Source of the DNA: Gracilimonas sp031581265
GTDB lineage: Bacteria; Bacteroidota; Rhodothermia; Balneolales; Balneolaceae
Length of the DNA stretch: 64,000 nucleotides
Reading direction: 5' to 3'
NCBI RefSeq assembly: GCF_031581265.1
Contig: NZ_JAVLBQ010000002.1
Location: 124,001 to 188,000, forward strand
Part shown: piece by piece, positions 16,192-25,755 of the stretch
How positions within the stretch are numbered: the first letter of the stretch is position 1
Layout of the letters: every line of letters starts with the position of its first letter
The notes under the pieces: model-generated
Databases searched by the model: none
Seen by the model: only the letters and a program-made list of their open reading frames with translations
What the model was told of the DNA's origin: nothing
Position numbers and translations under genes: made by a program

Positions 16192-17076
16192 ATGTTTAAA
16201 AGAAACGGCTTAAGACTTTTGGCAGGAATTTTATCATCTATAATAATTTTAGGAGGCGGCTTTTACTTTTTCCTATTCCCTAATCCACTCAATATTCACC
16301 AAGCTAATATATTGAAGTGGATTCCTGTAGGGCTATGCTTTGCGGCCCTGTATGCAAGCGGAAAGATCAACCAGGAAACACCTGTAAAATTCCTGCCGCT
16401 ACTCTTTATCCCATTTATAATTTTTGATCTCTTCAACTACTTCTACTTCCCATTTATACTCATACTATTTGGGGTGGGCACATTTGCGATCATAATTTCA
16501 CGTAAAGAAACCGGAAAAAGGCTAAAAGCTATTTCAACTTTATCTGTAGCCGGAATCTTCATCTACTTTTTGCTCAGTCAGCCTCTAATTATGGAGAATG
16601 AGGGATTTGGAAGAAACTTAGAGGGGGAATTGGTAAATGCGACTGTTCTGTGGAGTTTTTCTGATGGAGGTCTGCAAACAGTCCCCGCCCATGTTGTGTA
16701 TGATGAAAAAGACGAACCATATAATTTGAATACCATTAAAGGGAAAACCTACTTTGTGGCTCTTTGGGCCACTTGGTGTATTCCATGTATAGAAAAAAAG
16801 CCCCAGCTCGACTCTCTTAAAGCAGCTTATAGGCATAATCAGGATGTGGCTTTTGTTGATCTTTCCATTGATGAAGAGGAAGAAAAGTGGCGAACGTTCT
16901 TAGAAAAGCATAATCCGGAGGGATTACAGCTGATTTCAAAAACCGTTAACGAAACCCGAAGGGCATTGAATATCAGTTCATTGCCGCTGCATTTTGTTGT
17001 CAATCCGGACGGACGATATAAGGCCTTTGCCTCACTTGAAACGGCACAGAAAGCATTTGAAGAAACGGTTCAATAA
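16192..17076 (+). CDS. Membrane-anchored thioredoxin-like redoxin (TlpA type)
   Basis: A 294-residue protein with about four transmembrane helices in the first 130 residues (roughly 8-28, 42-56, 66-102 and 113-131) and a periplasm-facing thioredoxin fold from about 150. The redox motif is WCIPC (Cys196, Cys199) in LWATWCIPC. The cis-Pro region reads SSLPLHFVVNPDG. It resembles TlpA/ResA-like thiol-disulfide oxidoreductases, which reduce apocytochromes or other envelope proteins. The membrane part has no recognised catalytic motif. It is probably transcribed alone. Confidence 0.82.
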   Translation: MFKRNGLRLLAGILSSIIILGGGFYFFLFPNPLNIHQANILKWIPVGLCFAALYASGKINQETPVKFLPLLFIPFIIFDLFNYFYFPFILILFGVGTFAIIISRKETGKRLKAISTLSVAGIFIYFLLSQPLIMENEGFGRNLEGELVNATVLWSFSDGGLQTVPAHVVYDEKDEPYNLNTIKGKTYFVALWATWCIPCIEKKPQLDSLKAAYRHNQDVAFVDLSIDEEEEKWRTFLEKHNPEGLQLISKTVNETRRALNISSLPLHFVVNPDGRYKAFASLETAQKAFEETVQ

Positions 17077-17177
17077 TTAAGCAATTTAAATAAGAAGGGC
17101 TTTATAATTATCATTAAGAGAATACGAAGAGCGTCCATTTGCCTACGGCCAGAGTCAGTATAAAAAACAGAAAACCT

Positions 17178-17501
17178 ATGAAATTTCATCATATCGGAAT
17201 ACCAACGAAAGACTCTTTTGAGGAAGAAATTGATCTTCCACATTTGAAGATGACTGTCTCTGATCACGAAAGCAATGCCTTTGGCATTCAGTGGCAGCGA
17301 TATTGGGAAGACGCTCCGTATCCGGAAATCGTCAAAACTATACCGCATGTTGCTTTCGAAGTAGATAACCTGGAACAAGCCCTGGCAGGAGAGGAGGTTA
17401 TCATTGAACCGAATTCACCCAGTGAGGGTTTAACCGTAGCGTTTATCAAAGTGAATGGAGCACCGGTGGAATTCATGGAATTTAAAAAGCCAAAAGATTA
17501 G
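17178..17501 (+). CDS. VOC-superfamily (glyoxalase-like) protein
   Basis: A 107-residue protein starting MKFHHIGIPTKDSFEEE, the opening beta strand with the first metal-ligand His typical of vicinal oxygen chelate domains. A second module runs HVAFEVDNLEQALAGEE to VNGAPVEFMEFKKP, ending with the usual Glu ligand. The family includes glyoxalase I, dioxygenases and methylmalonyl-CoA epimerase, so the reaction cannot be assigned. The ATG at 17178 is preferred over an upstream in-frame start at 17139 because it puts the domain's first strand at the N-terminus. Confidence 0.75.
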   Translation: MKFHHIGIPTKDSFEEEIDLPHLKMTVSDHESNAFGIQWQRYWEDAPYPEIVKTIPHVAFEVDNLEQALAGEEVIIEPNSPSEGLTVAFIKVNGAPVEFMEFKKPKD

Positions 17502-17546
17502 TAAAATTTATCCGGTTTAGTATCTGAAAGCCACCGTTAACATTCC

Positions 17547-17554
17547 TATCTTTG
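17547..17554 (+). promoter_or_regulatory. Bacteroidota-type -7 box candidate (TATCTTTG) before cca
   Basis: TATCTTTGCGG ends about 14 bases before the ATG at 17571, a placement common for short leaders in this lineage. The -33 element is weak. Confidence 0.4.
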
Positions 17555-17570
17555 CGGTGCTTTGGAACAC

Positions 17571-18986
17571 ATGAAAAACATACCCCAAAACCACCAAGAC
17601 GTATTTACCATAATCAGTGAGGCAGCAGAAAAGCTGGATGCACCTGTTTATGTAGTGGGTGGATACGTCCGGGATTATTACCTCAACCGATTAAAGAACG
17701 ACGATATTGATATCGACTTTGTGACGGTAGGCTCCGGGATTGAATTAGCCCGGGAAGTTTCTGACCGTATGAAGGATTCTTCTTTGGCGGTGTACAAACA
17801 ATTTGGAACGGCACAGGTGAAAATCGGAAACCTGGAGCTGGAATTTGTGGGGGCCCGAAAAGAAAGCTATCGCAAAAACTCTCGCAAACCTATTGTGGAA
17901 GACGGCACACTGGAAGACGATCAATTGCGAAGAGATCTGACGATCAATGCTCTTTCATGGTCGCTCAATAAGGAGAATTACGGTGAACTCGTTGATCCAT
18001 TCAATGGAATGGAGGATTTAAAAAATGAGAATATAAAAACCCCGATTGATCCTCATCAAACCTTTAGTGATGATCCTCTGCGGATGATGCGAGCCATTCG
18101 CTTTGCCTCCCAACTTGATTTCAGGATTGAAGAGAAAAGCTTTGACGCAATCACGGAGATGTCGGGCCGGATCAGTATTATTTCCAAAGAACGCATTATT
18201 GATGAGCTCAATAAGATCATTATGAGCGATCATCCCTCCCTTGGTTTCACCATGTTATTTAAAACCGGGTTGTTGAAAGAGTTTTTCCCGGAAATGCATA
18301 ATCTTCATGGGGTAAAAGAGGTAGAAGGCGTTCGCCATAAAGATAATTTCTGGCATACCTTAAAGGTGCTTGATAATGTAATTGAACTCGGGGCCGACCT
18401 TTGGTTACGCTGGGCGGCCATTATGCACGACATCGCTAAGCCTCCTACGCAACGATTTCACCCTAAAGCAGGCTGGACTTTTCATGGACATGATGCATTG
18501 GGGGCAAAATGGACCAAGAAAATATTTCGACGGTTGGGGCTTCCGCTGGATGAACGCATGCGATATGTTCGTAAACTGGTGCGACTTCACCTCCGCCCCA
18601 TCGCACTTGTATCAGATGAAGTTTCAGATTCCGCCATCCGCCGGTTGATCTATGAAGCAGGAGATGACATTGATGATTTAATGAAGCTGTGTCGTGCAGA
18701 TGTTACCACCAAAAATGAATACAAGAAGGAGCGTTATCAAAAGAATTTTGATTATGTAGAACAGCGGCTTAAAGAGGTGGAAGAAAAGGACCGCATTCGA
18801 AATTGGAAAAATCCGCTTTCCGGAGATGAAATCATGGAAGCACTTAATATAGAGCCATCAAGGACGGTTGGCGATGTGAAAGATGCGGTAAAAGAGGCCA
18901 TTCTAAACGGAGATATTCCCAACGATCACGACGCTGCGTTTGAGTATATGATGAAACACAAAGATGAGTTTTTAGACAATGAGTAA
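17571..18986 (+). CDS. cca: CCA tRNA nucleotidyltransferase / poly(A) polymerase family, HD domain
   Basis: The protein adds or repairs the CCA end of tRNA (or adds poly(A)). The 471 residues show the class II nucleotidyltransferase head VYVVGGYVRDYYL with the catalytic DIDIDF, and then RRDLTINALSW, the RNA-binding PCB-like signature DPLRMMRAIRFASQLDF, and an HD domain (WAAIMHDIAKPP). Length suits an HD-containing CCA enzyme rather than PcnB, but sequence alone cannot separate the activities. The ATG at 17571 is preferred over a TTG three codons upstream. ispE overlaps its end by 8 bases. Confidence 0.88.
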   Translation: MKNIPQNHQDVFTIISEAAEKLDAPVYVVGGYVRDYYLNRLKNDDIDIDFVTVGSGIELAREVSDRMKDSSLAVYKQFGTAQVKIGNLELEFVGARKESYRKNSRKPIVEDGTLEDDQLRRDLTINALSWSLNKENYGELVDPFNGMEDLKNENIKTPIDPHQTFSDDPLRMMRAIRFASQLDFRIEEKSFDAITEMSGRISIISKERIIDELNKIIMSDHPSLGFTMLFKTGLLKEFFPEMHNLHGVKEVEGVRHKDNFWHTLKVLDNVIELGADLWLRWAAIMHDIAKPPTQRFHPKAGWTFHGHDALGAKWTKKIFRRLGLPLDERMRYVRKLVRLHLRPIALVSDEVSDSAIRRLIYEAGDDIDDLMKLCRADVTTKNEYKKERYQKNFDYVEQRLKEVEEKDRIRNWKNPLSGDEIMEALNIEPSRTVGDVKDAVKEAILNGDIPNDHDAAFEYMMKHKDEFLDNE

Positions 18987-19851
18987 TTTTTGGATATCAA
19001 ATTCACATGCAAAAATTAATCTCGGGTTAAACGTGCTCGAGAAGCTTGAAAATGGCTATCACACCATAGAATCAGGGTTTTGTTTTATTGAATGGAATGA
19101 TCGGTTTGAAGTGAAGCCAGGACGAATGCATTTGGAAATGAGTGATCCTAAAATTCCCGTAGATGAATCAAACCTGATTGTAAAAGCAGTAAAATTGCTT
19201 CAGGAAGAAGCGGGTTTAAAAGATGAGTTTAACATCAAGGTAGAAAAAAACATACCTGCCGGAGCCGGCTTGGGTGGAGGGAGCAGTAATGCCGCCACCA
19301 CTCTCCGAATGATGAATAAAATAGCTAACCTTGGGTTGTCAGAAGATGATTTGGTAAATCTTGGCAAAAAACTCGGAGCAGATGTCCCATTTTTTATTAA
19401 GGGAAAATCAGCTTTTGTAACCGGTATAGGCCATGATATTGAGCCTATTGAACTTCAGCCCAATGCATGGATTGTAACCGTATTCCCAAATATTGAAAGC
19501 AGCACTGAAGAAGCCTATCGATTTTGTGAGCCACAGTCTGAGCCGGAATTTTCACTAAAAAAAGTACTGCTTGAGGAAGAACCGGACGAATGGCGCTACT
19601 TGCTGATGAATGATTTGGAGAAGTCGGTATTTCCAAGGCACCATTTAGTTGGTAACATTAAAGATCAATTCTATGAATTCGGAGCAGAGTATGCCAGTAT
19701 GAGTGGAAGCGGTTCCAGTGTTTTTGGGGTTTTTGAGCAGGATTTTGTTGCAATTAATGCGTACGAATCGTTTCATAAACTTGGATTTCCGGCCAACCTA
19801 ACCAAGCCTGATTTTAAGCCAGACCAAGGAATTTATTTAAAAGAGGATTAA
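18979..19851 (+). CDS. ispE: 4-diphosphocytidyl-2-C-methyl-D-erythritol kinase
   Basis: IspE phosphorylates CDP-ME at the 2-hydroxyl with ATP, in the MEP isoprenoid pathway. The 290-residue GHMP kinase has the N-terminal SHAKINLGLNVLEKLENGYH, the ATP-binding loop IPAGAGLGGGSSNAATTL, and the C-terminal motif MSGSGSSVFGVF. Length is normal. Its start lies inside the last codons of cca (8-base overlap), so translational coupling is likely. A strong hairpin (19851-19931) follows its stop. Confidence 0.95.
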   Translation: MSNFWISNSHAKINLGLNVLEKLENGYHTIESGFCFIEWNDRFEVKPGRMHLEMSDPKIPVDESNLIVKAVKLLQEEAGLKDEFNIKVEKNIPAGAGLGGGSSNAATTLRMMNKIANLGLSEDDLVNLGKKLGADVPFFIKGKSAFVTGIGHDIEPIELQPNAWIVTVFPNIESSTEEAYRFCEPQSEPEFSLKKVLLEEEPDEWRYLLMNDLEKSVFPRHHLVGNIKDQFYEFGAEYASMSGSGSSVFGVFEQDFVAINAYESFHKLGFPANLTKPDFKPDQGIYLKED

Positions 19852-19931
19852 TAGTTGAGAGTTGATAAAGTGATAGTTGATTTTGCCTGAGATTTGATCA
19901 GGACAAAATCACCCTATCAACTCTCAACTAT
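19851..19931. repeat. Long nested hairpin between ispE and glgP
   Basis: Perfect 17-bp arms ATAGTTGAGAGTTGATA (19851-19867) and the complement at 19915-19931. Inside is a second stem, GATTTTG-CCTGA with TCAGG-CAAAATC. One arm's text recurs at about 4156-4191. There is no T-tract. It may stabilise the ispE mRNA end or attenuate read-through into glgP. Confidence 0.75.
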
Positions 19932-19968
19932 CCTTCTAAAGGAACTATTTAGATTAGAGAAAAGTATT

Positions 19969-22446
19969 ATGAGTAAAGAAAAAACAATAAATAAGAGCAT
20001 CCGGTCCGGCATGGACAAGGATTCACTTCGGGAAGATATTAAACAACACCTGCGTCACACCCTCGCCAAAGATGAGTACTCCACTACCAAGTGGGATCAA
20101 TACCAAAGTGTTGCCTTAACAATAATGGACCGGCTTAATGACCGGCTCCTGAAAACGCAACAGCATTATTATGAGGTGAATGCCAAAAGGGTGTACTATT
20201 TATCTATGGAATATCTGATTGGCCGGTTGCTGGATAATATGCTGGTCAACTTAAATGTTCGGGACTTAGTAGCCGAAGCATTAGGCGAACTTGATTTATC
20301 GTATGAGGATATCCGGGATCAGGAATGGGATGCAGGACTTGGAAACGGCGGGCTTGGAAGGCTTGCTGCTTGTTTTTTAGATTCGATGGCAACGCTTGGA
20401 ATTCCGGCTATTGGTCATGGCATTCGGTATGACTATGGAATATTCTACCAAAAAATTCAGGATGGGTATCAAATTGAGCGGCCTGATTTGTGGTTGAAAT
20501 ATGGCAACCCGTGGGATACCGTTCGACCTAAAGTTCAATACCCGGTTGAATTCTATGGAAATCAGAACATAGTAAAAACCAGTAAGGGAGATACCCATTA
20601 TTCTTGGGAAAATACGCATCGGGTAAAAGCGGTGGCGTATGATACCCCCATACCCGGTTATGATAATGGGATTGTAAATTATCTACGGTTGTGGAAGGCT
20701 GAGTCTTCTTCCGCCATTGACCTTAAGAGCTTTAACCAAGGACAGTATATTGATGCGGTTCGGGACAACCAGTTGGAACAAAATATATCACGTGTACTGT
20801 ACCCCAACGATAAGGTGTTTGTGGGGCAGGAATTGCGGCTAAAGCAAGAGTACTTCCTTGTTTCGGCTTCCATGCAGGATATCATACGGCGGTTCAAAAA
20901 ACAGTCGAGCGATTTCACCAAGTTTCCAGAAAAAGTATCAATTCAGTGTAACGATACCCACCCAAATTTGGCCATTCCTGAATTGATGCGTTATCTACTG
21001 GATGAGGAGCATATGGATTGGGATAAAGCCTGGGATATCACGGTAGAAACCATGGCCTACACTAATCATACCTTACTGCCGGAAGCACTTGAAAAGTGGC
21101 CGGTTTCCCTGCTCCGAAATTTGCTGCCACGGCATTTGAATATTATATATGAGATTAACCGGCGCTTTTTAAATAAAGTAAAGGTAGACCTCGGAGATGA
21201 CAAGGCGCGCCAAAGCCGCATGAGTATTGTAAGTGAAGGTGAGCATCCCGTTGTGCATATGGCTCATTTGGGGATTGTAGGAGCTCGAAAAGTAAATGGA
21301 GTAGCAGCCATGCATTCACGTTTACTAAAAGAATCGATGTTCAAAGACTTTGCGGAAATGTATCAGGATAAATTCACCAATAAAACCAATGGAATAACTC
21401 CACGGCGGTGGCTTAAGCAATGTAACCCCGAGTTTTCAGATTTAATATCAGATAAAATCGGAGATGACTGGATTACGAACCTGGATGAGTTGAAAAAAAT
21501 CAACGAGTATGCTGATGATGAGAAATTCCGTGAGAAATTTGCGGAAATTAAACTCGAGAATAAAAAGCGGTTGGCGGAATATATTCAAGAGCATAACGAC
21601 CTGGAAGTAGAGCCAACCTCCATGTTTGATATTCAGATTAAGCGAATCCATGAATATAAGCGTCAGCTGATGGCGGCCTTGCATGTGGTCACCTTATATA
21701 ACCGGCTCAAAGAAAATCCCGACCTGGATATAACGCCAAGAACAGTGATATTTGCCGGGAAAGCAGCTCCGGGTTATACCATGGCCAAACTTCATATTAA
21801 GTTAATCAACAGTATTGCCGAAGTAGTAAATAATGACCCGGAAGTAAATCAAAAGTTAAAATGTGTGTTCCTGCAAAACTATAGCGTAACTCTTGCAGAG
21901 AAGCTGATACCTGCAGCTAACCTGTCGGAACAAATTTCCACGGCAGGGATGGAAGCTTCAGGAACCGGCAATATGAAGTTTGCCCTCAATGGAGCACTGA
22001 CTATCGGTACTTTGGATGGCGCCAATGTAGAGATCAAGGAAGAAGTGGGCGATGAAAACATTTTCATCTTTGGTCTTGAGGAAGAAGAAATAGATCAGCT
22101 AAGGCTCGAAGGTTATAATCCCTGGGATTACTATAACGCCAATAAGGAATTAAAGCAGGCCGTAGATCAGATTCGTGACGGCTATTTCAGCGATGGAGAT
22201 AAATCTTTGTTTGAGCCGATCATAAATGCCCTCCTCCATGAAGGTGACTATTTTATGGTGATGGCTGATTTTGAAGCGTATGTTAATAAGCAGGAAGAAG
22301 TTTCTGCCTTATTTAAAGATCAGGATGAGTGGAATCGTAAAGCAATTATCAATGCGGCCAATATCGGTAAATTTTCAAGTGACCGTACGATCAATGATTA
22401 TAATGATGAAATTTGGCAGGCGGACAAGATAGAAGTGAAGGAATAA
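19969..22446 (+). CDS. glgP: Glycogen/maltodextrin phosphorylase
   Basis: GlgP releases glucose-1-phosphate from alpha-1,4-glucan ends, using PLP. The 825-residue protein carries YYLSMEYLIGRLLDN, DAGLGNGGLGRLAACFLDSM, QCNDTHPNLAIPELMR, and the PLP-lysine block EASGTGNMKFALNGALTIG with the Lys near residue 670. Length matches the GT35 family. The start chosen is the ATG at 19969. An upstream TTG at 19894 lies within the hairpin and is unlikely. The rest of glycogen metabolism (glgB, malQ, a GT5 domain) is 30 kb away on the other strand. Confidence 0.96.
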   Translation: MSKEKTINKSIRSGMDKDSLREDIKQHLRHTLAKDEYSTTKWDQYQSVALTIMDRLNDRLLKTQQHYYEVNAKRVYYLSMEYLIGRLLDNMLVNLNVRDLVAEALGELDLSYEDIRDQEWDAGLGNGGLGRLAACFLDSMATLGIPAIGHGIRYDYGIFYQKIQDGYQIERPDLWLKYGNPWDTVRPKVQYPVEFYGNQNIVKTSKGDTHYSWENTHRVKAVAYDTPIPGYDNGIVNYLRLWKAESSSAIDLKSFNQGQYIDAVRDNQLEQNISRVLYPNDKVFVGQELRLKQEYFLVSASMQDIIRRFKKQSSDFTKFPEKVSIQCNDTHPNLAIPELMRYLLDEEHMDWDKAWDITVETMAYTNHTLLPEALEKWPVSLLRNLLPRHLNIIYEINRRFLNKVKVDLGDDKARQSRMSIVSEGEHPVVHMAHLGIVGARKVNGVAAMHSRLLKESMFKDFAEMYQDKFTNKTNGITPRRWLKQCNPEFSDLISDKIGDDWITNLDELKKINEYADDEKFREKFAEIKLENKKRLAEYIQEHNDLEVEPTSMFDIQIKRIHEYKRQLMAALHVVTLYNRLKENPDLDITPRTVIFAGKAAPGYTMAKLHIKLINSIAEVVNNDPEVNQKLKCVFLQNYSVTLAEKLIPAANLSEQISTAGMEASGTGNMKFALNGALTIGTLDGANVEIKEEVGDENIFIFGLEEEEIDQLRLEGYNPWDYYNANKELKQAVDQIRDGYFSDGDKSLFEPIINALLHEGDYFMVMADFEAYVNKQEEVSALFKDQDEWNRKAIINAANIGKFSSDRTINDYNDEIWQADKIEVKE

Positions 22447-22507
22447 TGAAAATATATTTTCGCGGTAAAATGGATAGAAGTTTAGGATTATCCATTATCT
22501 TAACCCT

Positions 22508-23503
22508 ATGAAACAAACTCAACTTCCTACATCGCAGGTTGATTCCTTAGCCCCGGACAGCTCTATGATTTCCACGGATTCTTCCCTGGTGATGCCAAAT
22601 CCTACAGGCTATTCCATCTCGGAGATATTTCAATATCTATGGGATTTATTGCAAGTTCAGCTTTTTACATTACAGGACTCTCCTGTTACTTTCTTAAAAT
22701 TAGTTGTTTTCATACTGCTGATCGTGGGCTTTTCATTATTTGCGGCCTTCGTCAAAAGGCTTTTAAATAATCGAATTTTACCGGGATTTATCCATGACAG
22801 TGGCTTGTGTTACACCCTTGCCCGGATGACACAATACGTTATTGTGGTAATAGGAATTTTTATCTCTTTCCAGTTTCTCGGAATTAACCTGACCGGGTTG
22901 GCCGTTATTTTTGGTTTCCTCTCTGTTGGTATTGGTTTTGGCCTGCAGAATGTGACCTCTAACTTTATCTCGGGATTGATCGTGCTTTTTGAGCGCCCGA
23001 TAAGTGTTGGAGATAGAGTGTCAGTAAATAATATTGAGGGAGATGTGGAGGAAATAAATATCCGCTCGACGAAAGTAAAAACCCTTGATAACATTTCGAT
23101 CATTGTGCCGAATTCGGAATTTGTTTCTAAAGACGTAATCAACTTTTCACACGGAGATCCGACCTATCGTTTAAGTATTGATGTGGGGGTCTCCTATTCA
23201 TCTGATCTTGATAAAGTACTAAAGGCATTAAGCGAAGTGGCTGAGGAAAGCGACAATGTCTTAAGAACCCCGAAGTATGAAGTTCAGCTTCGAAGTTTTG
23301 GTGATTCTTCCTGGAACATGAAACTGTTTGTTTGGGTACCCGATGTAAAGAAAAGATATGCAGTACAAAATGAACTGAATCAGGCTATCGTTCGCAAGTT
23401 TGCATCATACAATATCGAAATACCATTTCCCCAAAGAGACTTGCACGTACGTTCTTCAGTAGATCTTCCGGTTAAAGGGAAGCCTAAATCAGATTCAGAC
23501 TAA
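22508..23503 (+). CDS. MscS-family mechanosensitive channel
   Basis: A 331-residue inner-membrane channel protein. After a Ser/Pro/Asp-rich N-terminal tail (to about residue 40) come three TM helices (about 62-85, 105-126 and 131-150). The pore helix region reads LSVGIGFGLQNVTSNFISG, followed by the MscS beta domain (FERPISVGDRVSVNNIEGDV, then IVPNSEFVSKDVINFS). Such channels open under membrane tension to release osmolytes. Its stop overlaps the stop of the convergent S41 peptidase gene by four bases. Confidence 0.92.
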   Translation: MKQTQLPTSQVDSLAPDSSMISTDSSLVMPNPTGYSISEIFQYLWDLLQVQLFTLQDSPVTFLKLVVFILLIVGFSLFAAFVKRLLNNRILPGFIHDSGLCYTLARMTQYVIVVIGIFISFQFLGINLTGLAVIFGFLSVGIGFGLQNVTSNFISGLIVLFERPISVGDRVSVNNIEGDVEEINIRSTKVKTLDNISIIVPNSEFVSKDVINFSHGDPTYRLSIDVGVSYSSDLDKVLKALSEVAEESDNVLRTPKYEVQLRSFGDSSWNMKLFVWVPDVKKRYAVQNELNQAIVRKFASYNIEIPFPQRDLHVRSSVDLPVKGKPKSDSD

Positions 23504-24915
23504 TTTGGTTTGTTATGAGGCTTAGGAAAAGTCATGGGCCTATCGGTAAATATATTTCCTCTTTTAAGTTCTACCGGATCAGGTAATTTTTCATAAGGAA
23601 GTTCGAATAGAAGTTTTGCGGGCGGCCCCTCTTCACCCGTAATAATTTCCAGGGCTTTTGCAAGTAACGGGTCAGAAGTATCTCCTATGGGTCGATAAGC
23701 TAAAAGGTCTTCAACAGCCTCATAATCAGGGCTCAACCCATTTCTAAAATCTGTCACACCATTGGCATTGGCATATTTTAGTGTAACCGGCACAATTGCA
23801 TATTCATGAGAAGGGGTGGCATTGAGTCCGGTTAAAACAAATGAGCCATAAAATTTACCGAAGGTATTCTCACCTATAGAAACTACATCCATGTAGGGCT
23901 CTAATCCATTGATGAGCAATTCACTAGCTGAAGCAGAACTGGAGGTAGTAAGGAAAAAGGCTCGATCTAAATTGAGATTAAGCGGATCATCTGAAAACCG
24001 AGCCACTAAATTTTCTGAATCCATCCCGTCATTTTCAATATAGAATTCTTCTAACTCTTCATTGTACTCATAGCGCACAAAAACTTCTTCATTGGATGTA
24101 ACGGAGGGTGGTGCAATGGAATTTGCAAGGTTCTCAGCTGCATTTATGGTGCCACCGGGGTTGTATCTAAGATCAATGATAAGTTCTGTAACCCCCTCAT
24201 TTTGGAATTCATTTAGCACTTCGTCCACGCGCTGTATGAATTGATCATTTTCTCCTGCAAGAAAACGGGTGTAAAATAAATATCCGATTTTGCTGCCATC
24301 GCGCTCAATAATATCGGTGTATAATACAGGGTCGGTAGAGACTTCCTGCTTAGTTAGCTCGATATTTATTTCTTCATCTGACAGACCTTCTTCAGGGTCA
24401 TAACTACGGAGGGTATAACTAACTTCCCCTTCTTCATAAAAAAGATCGATATAGTTGTCGAGGGTTAAAGTAAATCCGTTTATTTTTGTGATCATATCAC
24501 CTCGATTCATACCAGCTTCGGCAGCTGGAGAATTTGGATATACAAATTCAATAATAATAAAAACCTCATCTGTATCCAAAAAGCGTCTAAAGGCAGGAGA
24601 AAACCCTGCAGTAACCGAGGAGCCACTCAACTCGTCAAGCAATGCTTCAGCATCATCGCGTATGTAAGAAAAGTTATCAGAGGGCTCTAACATATTACCA
24701 AAGTAAGTTTCCGGAACCTGGCTTTCATTTACTTCATCGGGCACAAACTCATTCCAGAAATAATAGAAACCCATGTTGGCCTGGATCCAACTATTGATAT
24801 CGGCATAAATTCCCTCTTCATTATCATTGGTGGGATTATCCTTTTTACAGGAAGTCAGTGACAGGGCGATACCTGACATTATAACAATTAGTAATATTGC
24901 AGATCTTTTAATCAT
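23500..24915 (-). CDS. S41-family (C-terminal processing) peptidase lipoprotein with PDZ domain
   Basis: A 471-residue lipoprotein with lipobox LSLTSC (Cys23). The PDZ domain lies around residues 110-190 (EFVYPNSPAAEAGMNRGDMI). The S41 catalytic core follows: ELIIDLRYNPGGTINAAENL, the nucleophile Ser in FFLTTSSSASASELLING, and the general-base Lys in GENTFGKFYGS. Related Bacteroidota proteins are cell-surface or periplasmic serine proteases of the tail-specific type. It is the last gene of the leftward ExbB/ExbD/TonB operon, 12 bases after the TonB-like gene, so it may act on the same envelope system (inference). Confidence 0.88.
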   Translation of the reverse strand: MIKRSAILLIVIMSGIALSLTSCKKDNPTNDNEEGIYADINSWIQANMGFYYFWNEFVPDEVNESQVPETYFGNMLEPSDNFSYIRDDAEALLDELSGSSVTAGFSPAFRRFLDTDEVFIIIEFVYPNSPAAEAGMNRGDMITKINGFTLTLDNYIDLFYEEGEVSYTLRSYDPEEGLSDEEINIELTKQEVSTDPVLYTDIIERDGSKIGYLFYTRFLAGENDQFIQRVDEVLNEFQNEGVTELIIDLRYNPGGTINAAENLANSIAPPSVTSNEEVFVRYEYNEELEEFYIENDGMDSENLVARFSDDPLNLNLDRAFFLTTSSSASASELLINGLEPYMDVVSIGENTFGKFYGSFVLTGLNATPSHEYAIVPVTLKYANANGVTDFRNGLSPDYEAVEDLLAYRPIGDTSDPLLAKALEIITGEEGPPAKLLFELPYEKLPDPVELKRGNIFTDRPMTFPKPHNKPN

Positions 24916-24927
24916 AAGAATACAATT

Positions 24928-25749
24928 TTAGTCAAAGACAAAACGGAATGTAATGGTTCCCCACTGGGCTTGTTGAGGAACTCCGCTTGGTAACCTGGAA
25001 AAACGCCAGGTTCTTAGTGTACTCATAACTTCTCTTTCCAACTCAGGGTTCATTTTTTTGAGCGGAATGATTCTTCCGACGGTACCATCAGGCCGTACTT
25101 CAAAACGAACGGTGATTACGGCCTCTGTATTTGCTGAATTTTCGGGAAGTAGCTGAACCATTGGAGATCGGTCGATATCGCCTTCCCAGCTTAATTCGTA
25201 GGGCGAGGTTTTATCTTCATCATTACCGATACCCTGATCAGAATTCATGTCGCCACGGGCCCCTTCTTCATCTCCGCTTTCTTGCGCTCCCTCTGTTACG
25301 GTTTCATTTTCTTGGGCAACAGGAGGGACTTCAACTTCTTCCTCTTGTGGGTCCGTTTCTTGCTGAGTGGGATCAATTTTGTCCGTTTCCGGAGTAGTTA
25401 CTTCTTCTTCTTGAATTTCTTCAACTTGGTCCGGCAAATCAACAGGCTTGGTTTCTTCCTCAGTAGTAGTTTGTGGTGTTACTTCAGGCTCGGGAACTTC
25501 TTCTACGGGTTCTTCCGGTTCCGTTTCAGAATGATTGGGGCGTTGGGCAACTTCTTCATTTTGTACCTCAGAATATTCAGCAAGCTGCCCGGTTTTATAT
25601 TCTCCAAACTCTACTTCAATATAAGACGGACGTACGTTCGCATTCATATCGAATGTATAAAGAAGAGAAAGTATTAGAAGAATGGTATTCACACTTAGAG
25701 TAACTTTAAGTGCAAAACGATCATTCTCTGTGAATTTATAACGTCCCAT
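24928..25749 (-). CDS. TonB-like energy transducer
   Basis: A 273-residue protein with one N-terminal TM helix (about 14-32), a long Pro/Glu/Gln/Thr-rich periplasmic spacer (about 50-170), and a C-terminal TonB-type domain (AVITVRFEVRPDGTVGRIIP ... VMSTLRTWRFSRLP). TonB couples ExbB/ExbD proton flow to outer-membrane receptors. The gene follows exbD by 6 bases in the same operon. The spacer is unusually acidic rather than Lys/Pro-rich, which may reflect a marine or salt-adapted envelope (inference). Confidence 0.85.
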   Translation of the reverse strand: MGRYKFTENDRFALKVTLSVNTILLILSLLYTFDMNANVRPSYIEVEFGEYKTGQLAEYSEVQNEEVAQRPNHSETEPEEPVEEVPEPEVTPQTTTEEETKPVDLPDQVEEIQEEEVTTPETDKIDPTQQETDPQEEEVEVPPVAQENETVTEGAQESGDEEGARGDMNSDQGIGNDEDKTSPYELSWEGDIDRSPMVQLLPENSANTEAVITVRFEVRPDGTVGRIIPLKKMNPELEREVMSTLRTWRFSRLPSGVPQQAQWGTITFRFVFD

Positions 25750-25755
25750 AATTGG

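Noticed and set aside
19894..19968. Longer N-terminus for glgP from TTG
   Set aside because: It lies inside a 17-bp-arm hairpin and the downstream ATG gives a standard phosphorylase opening.
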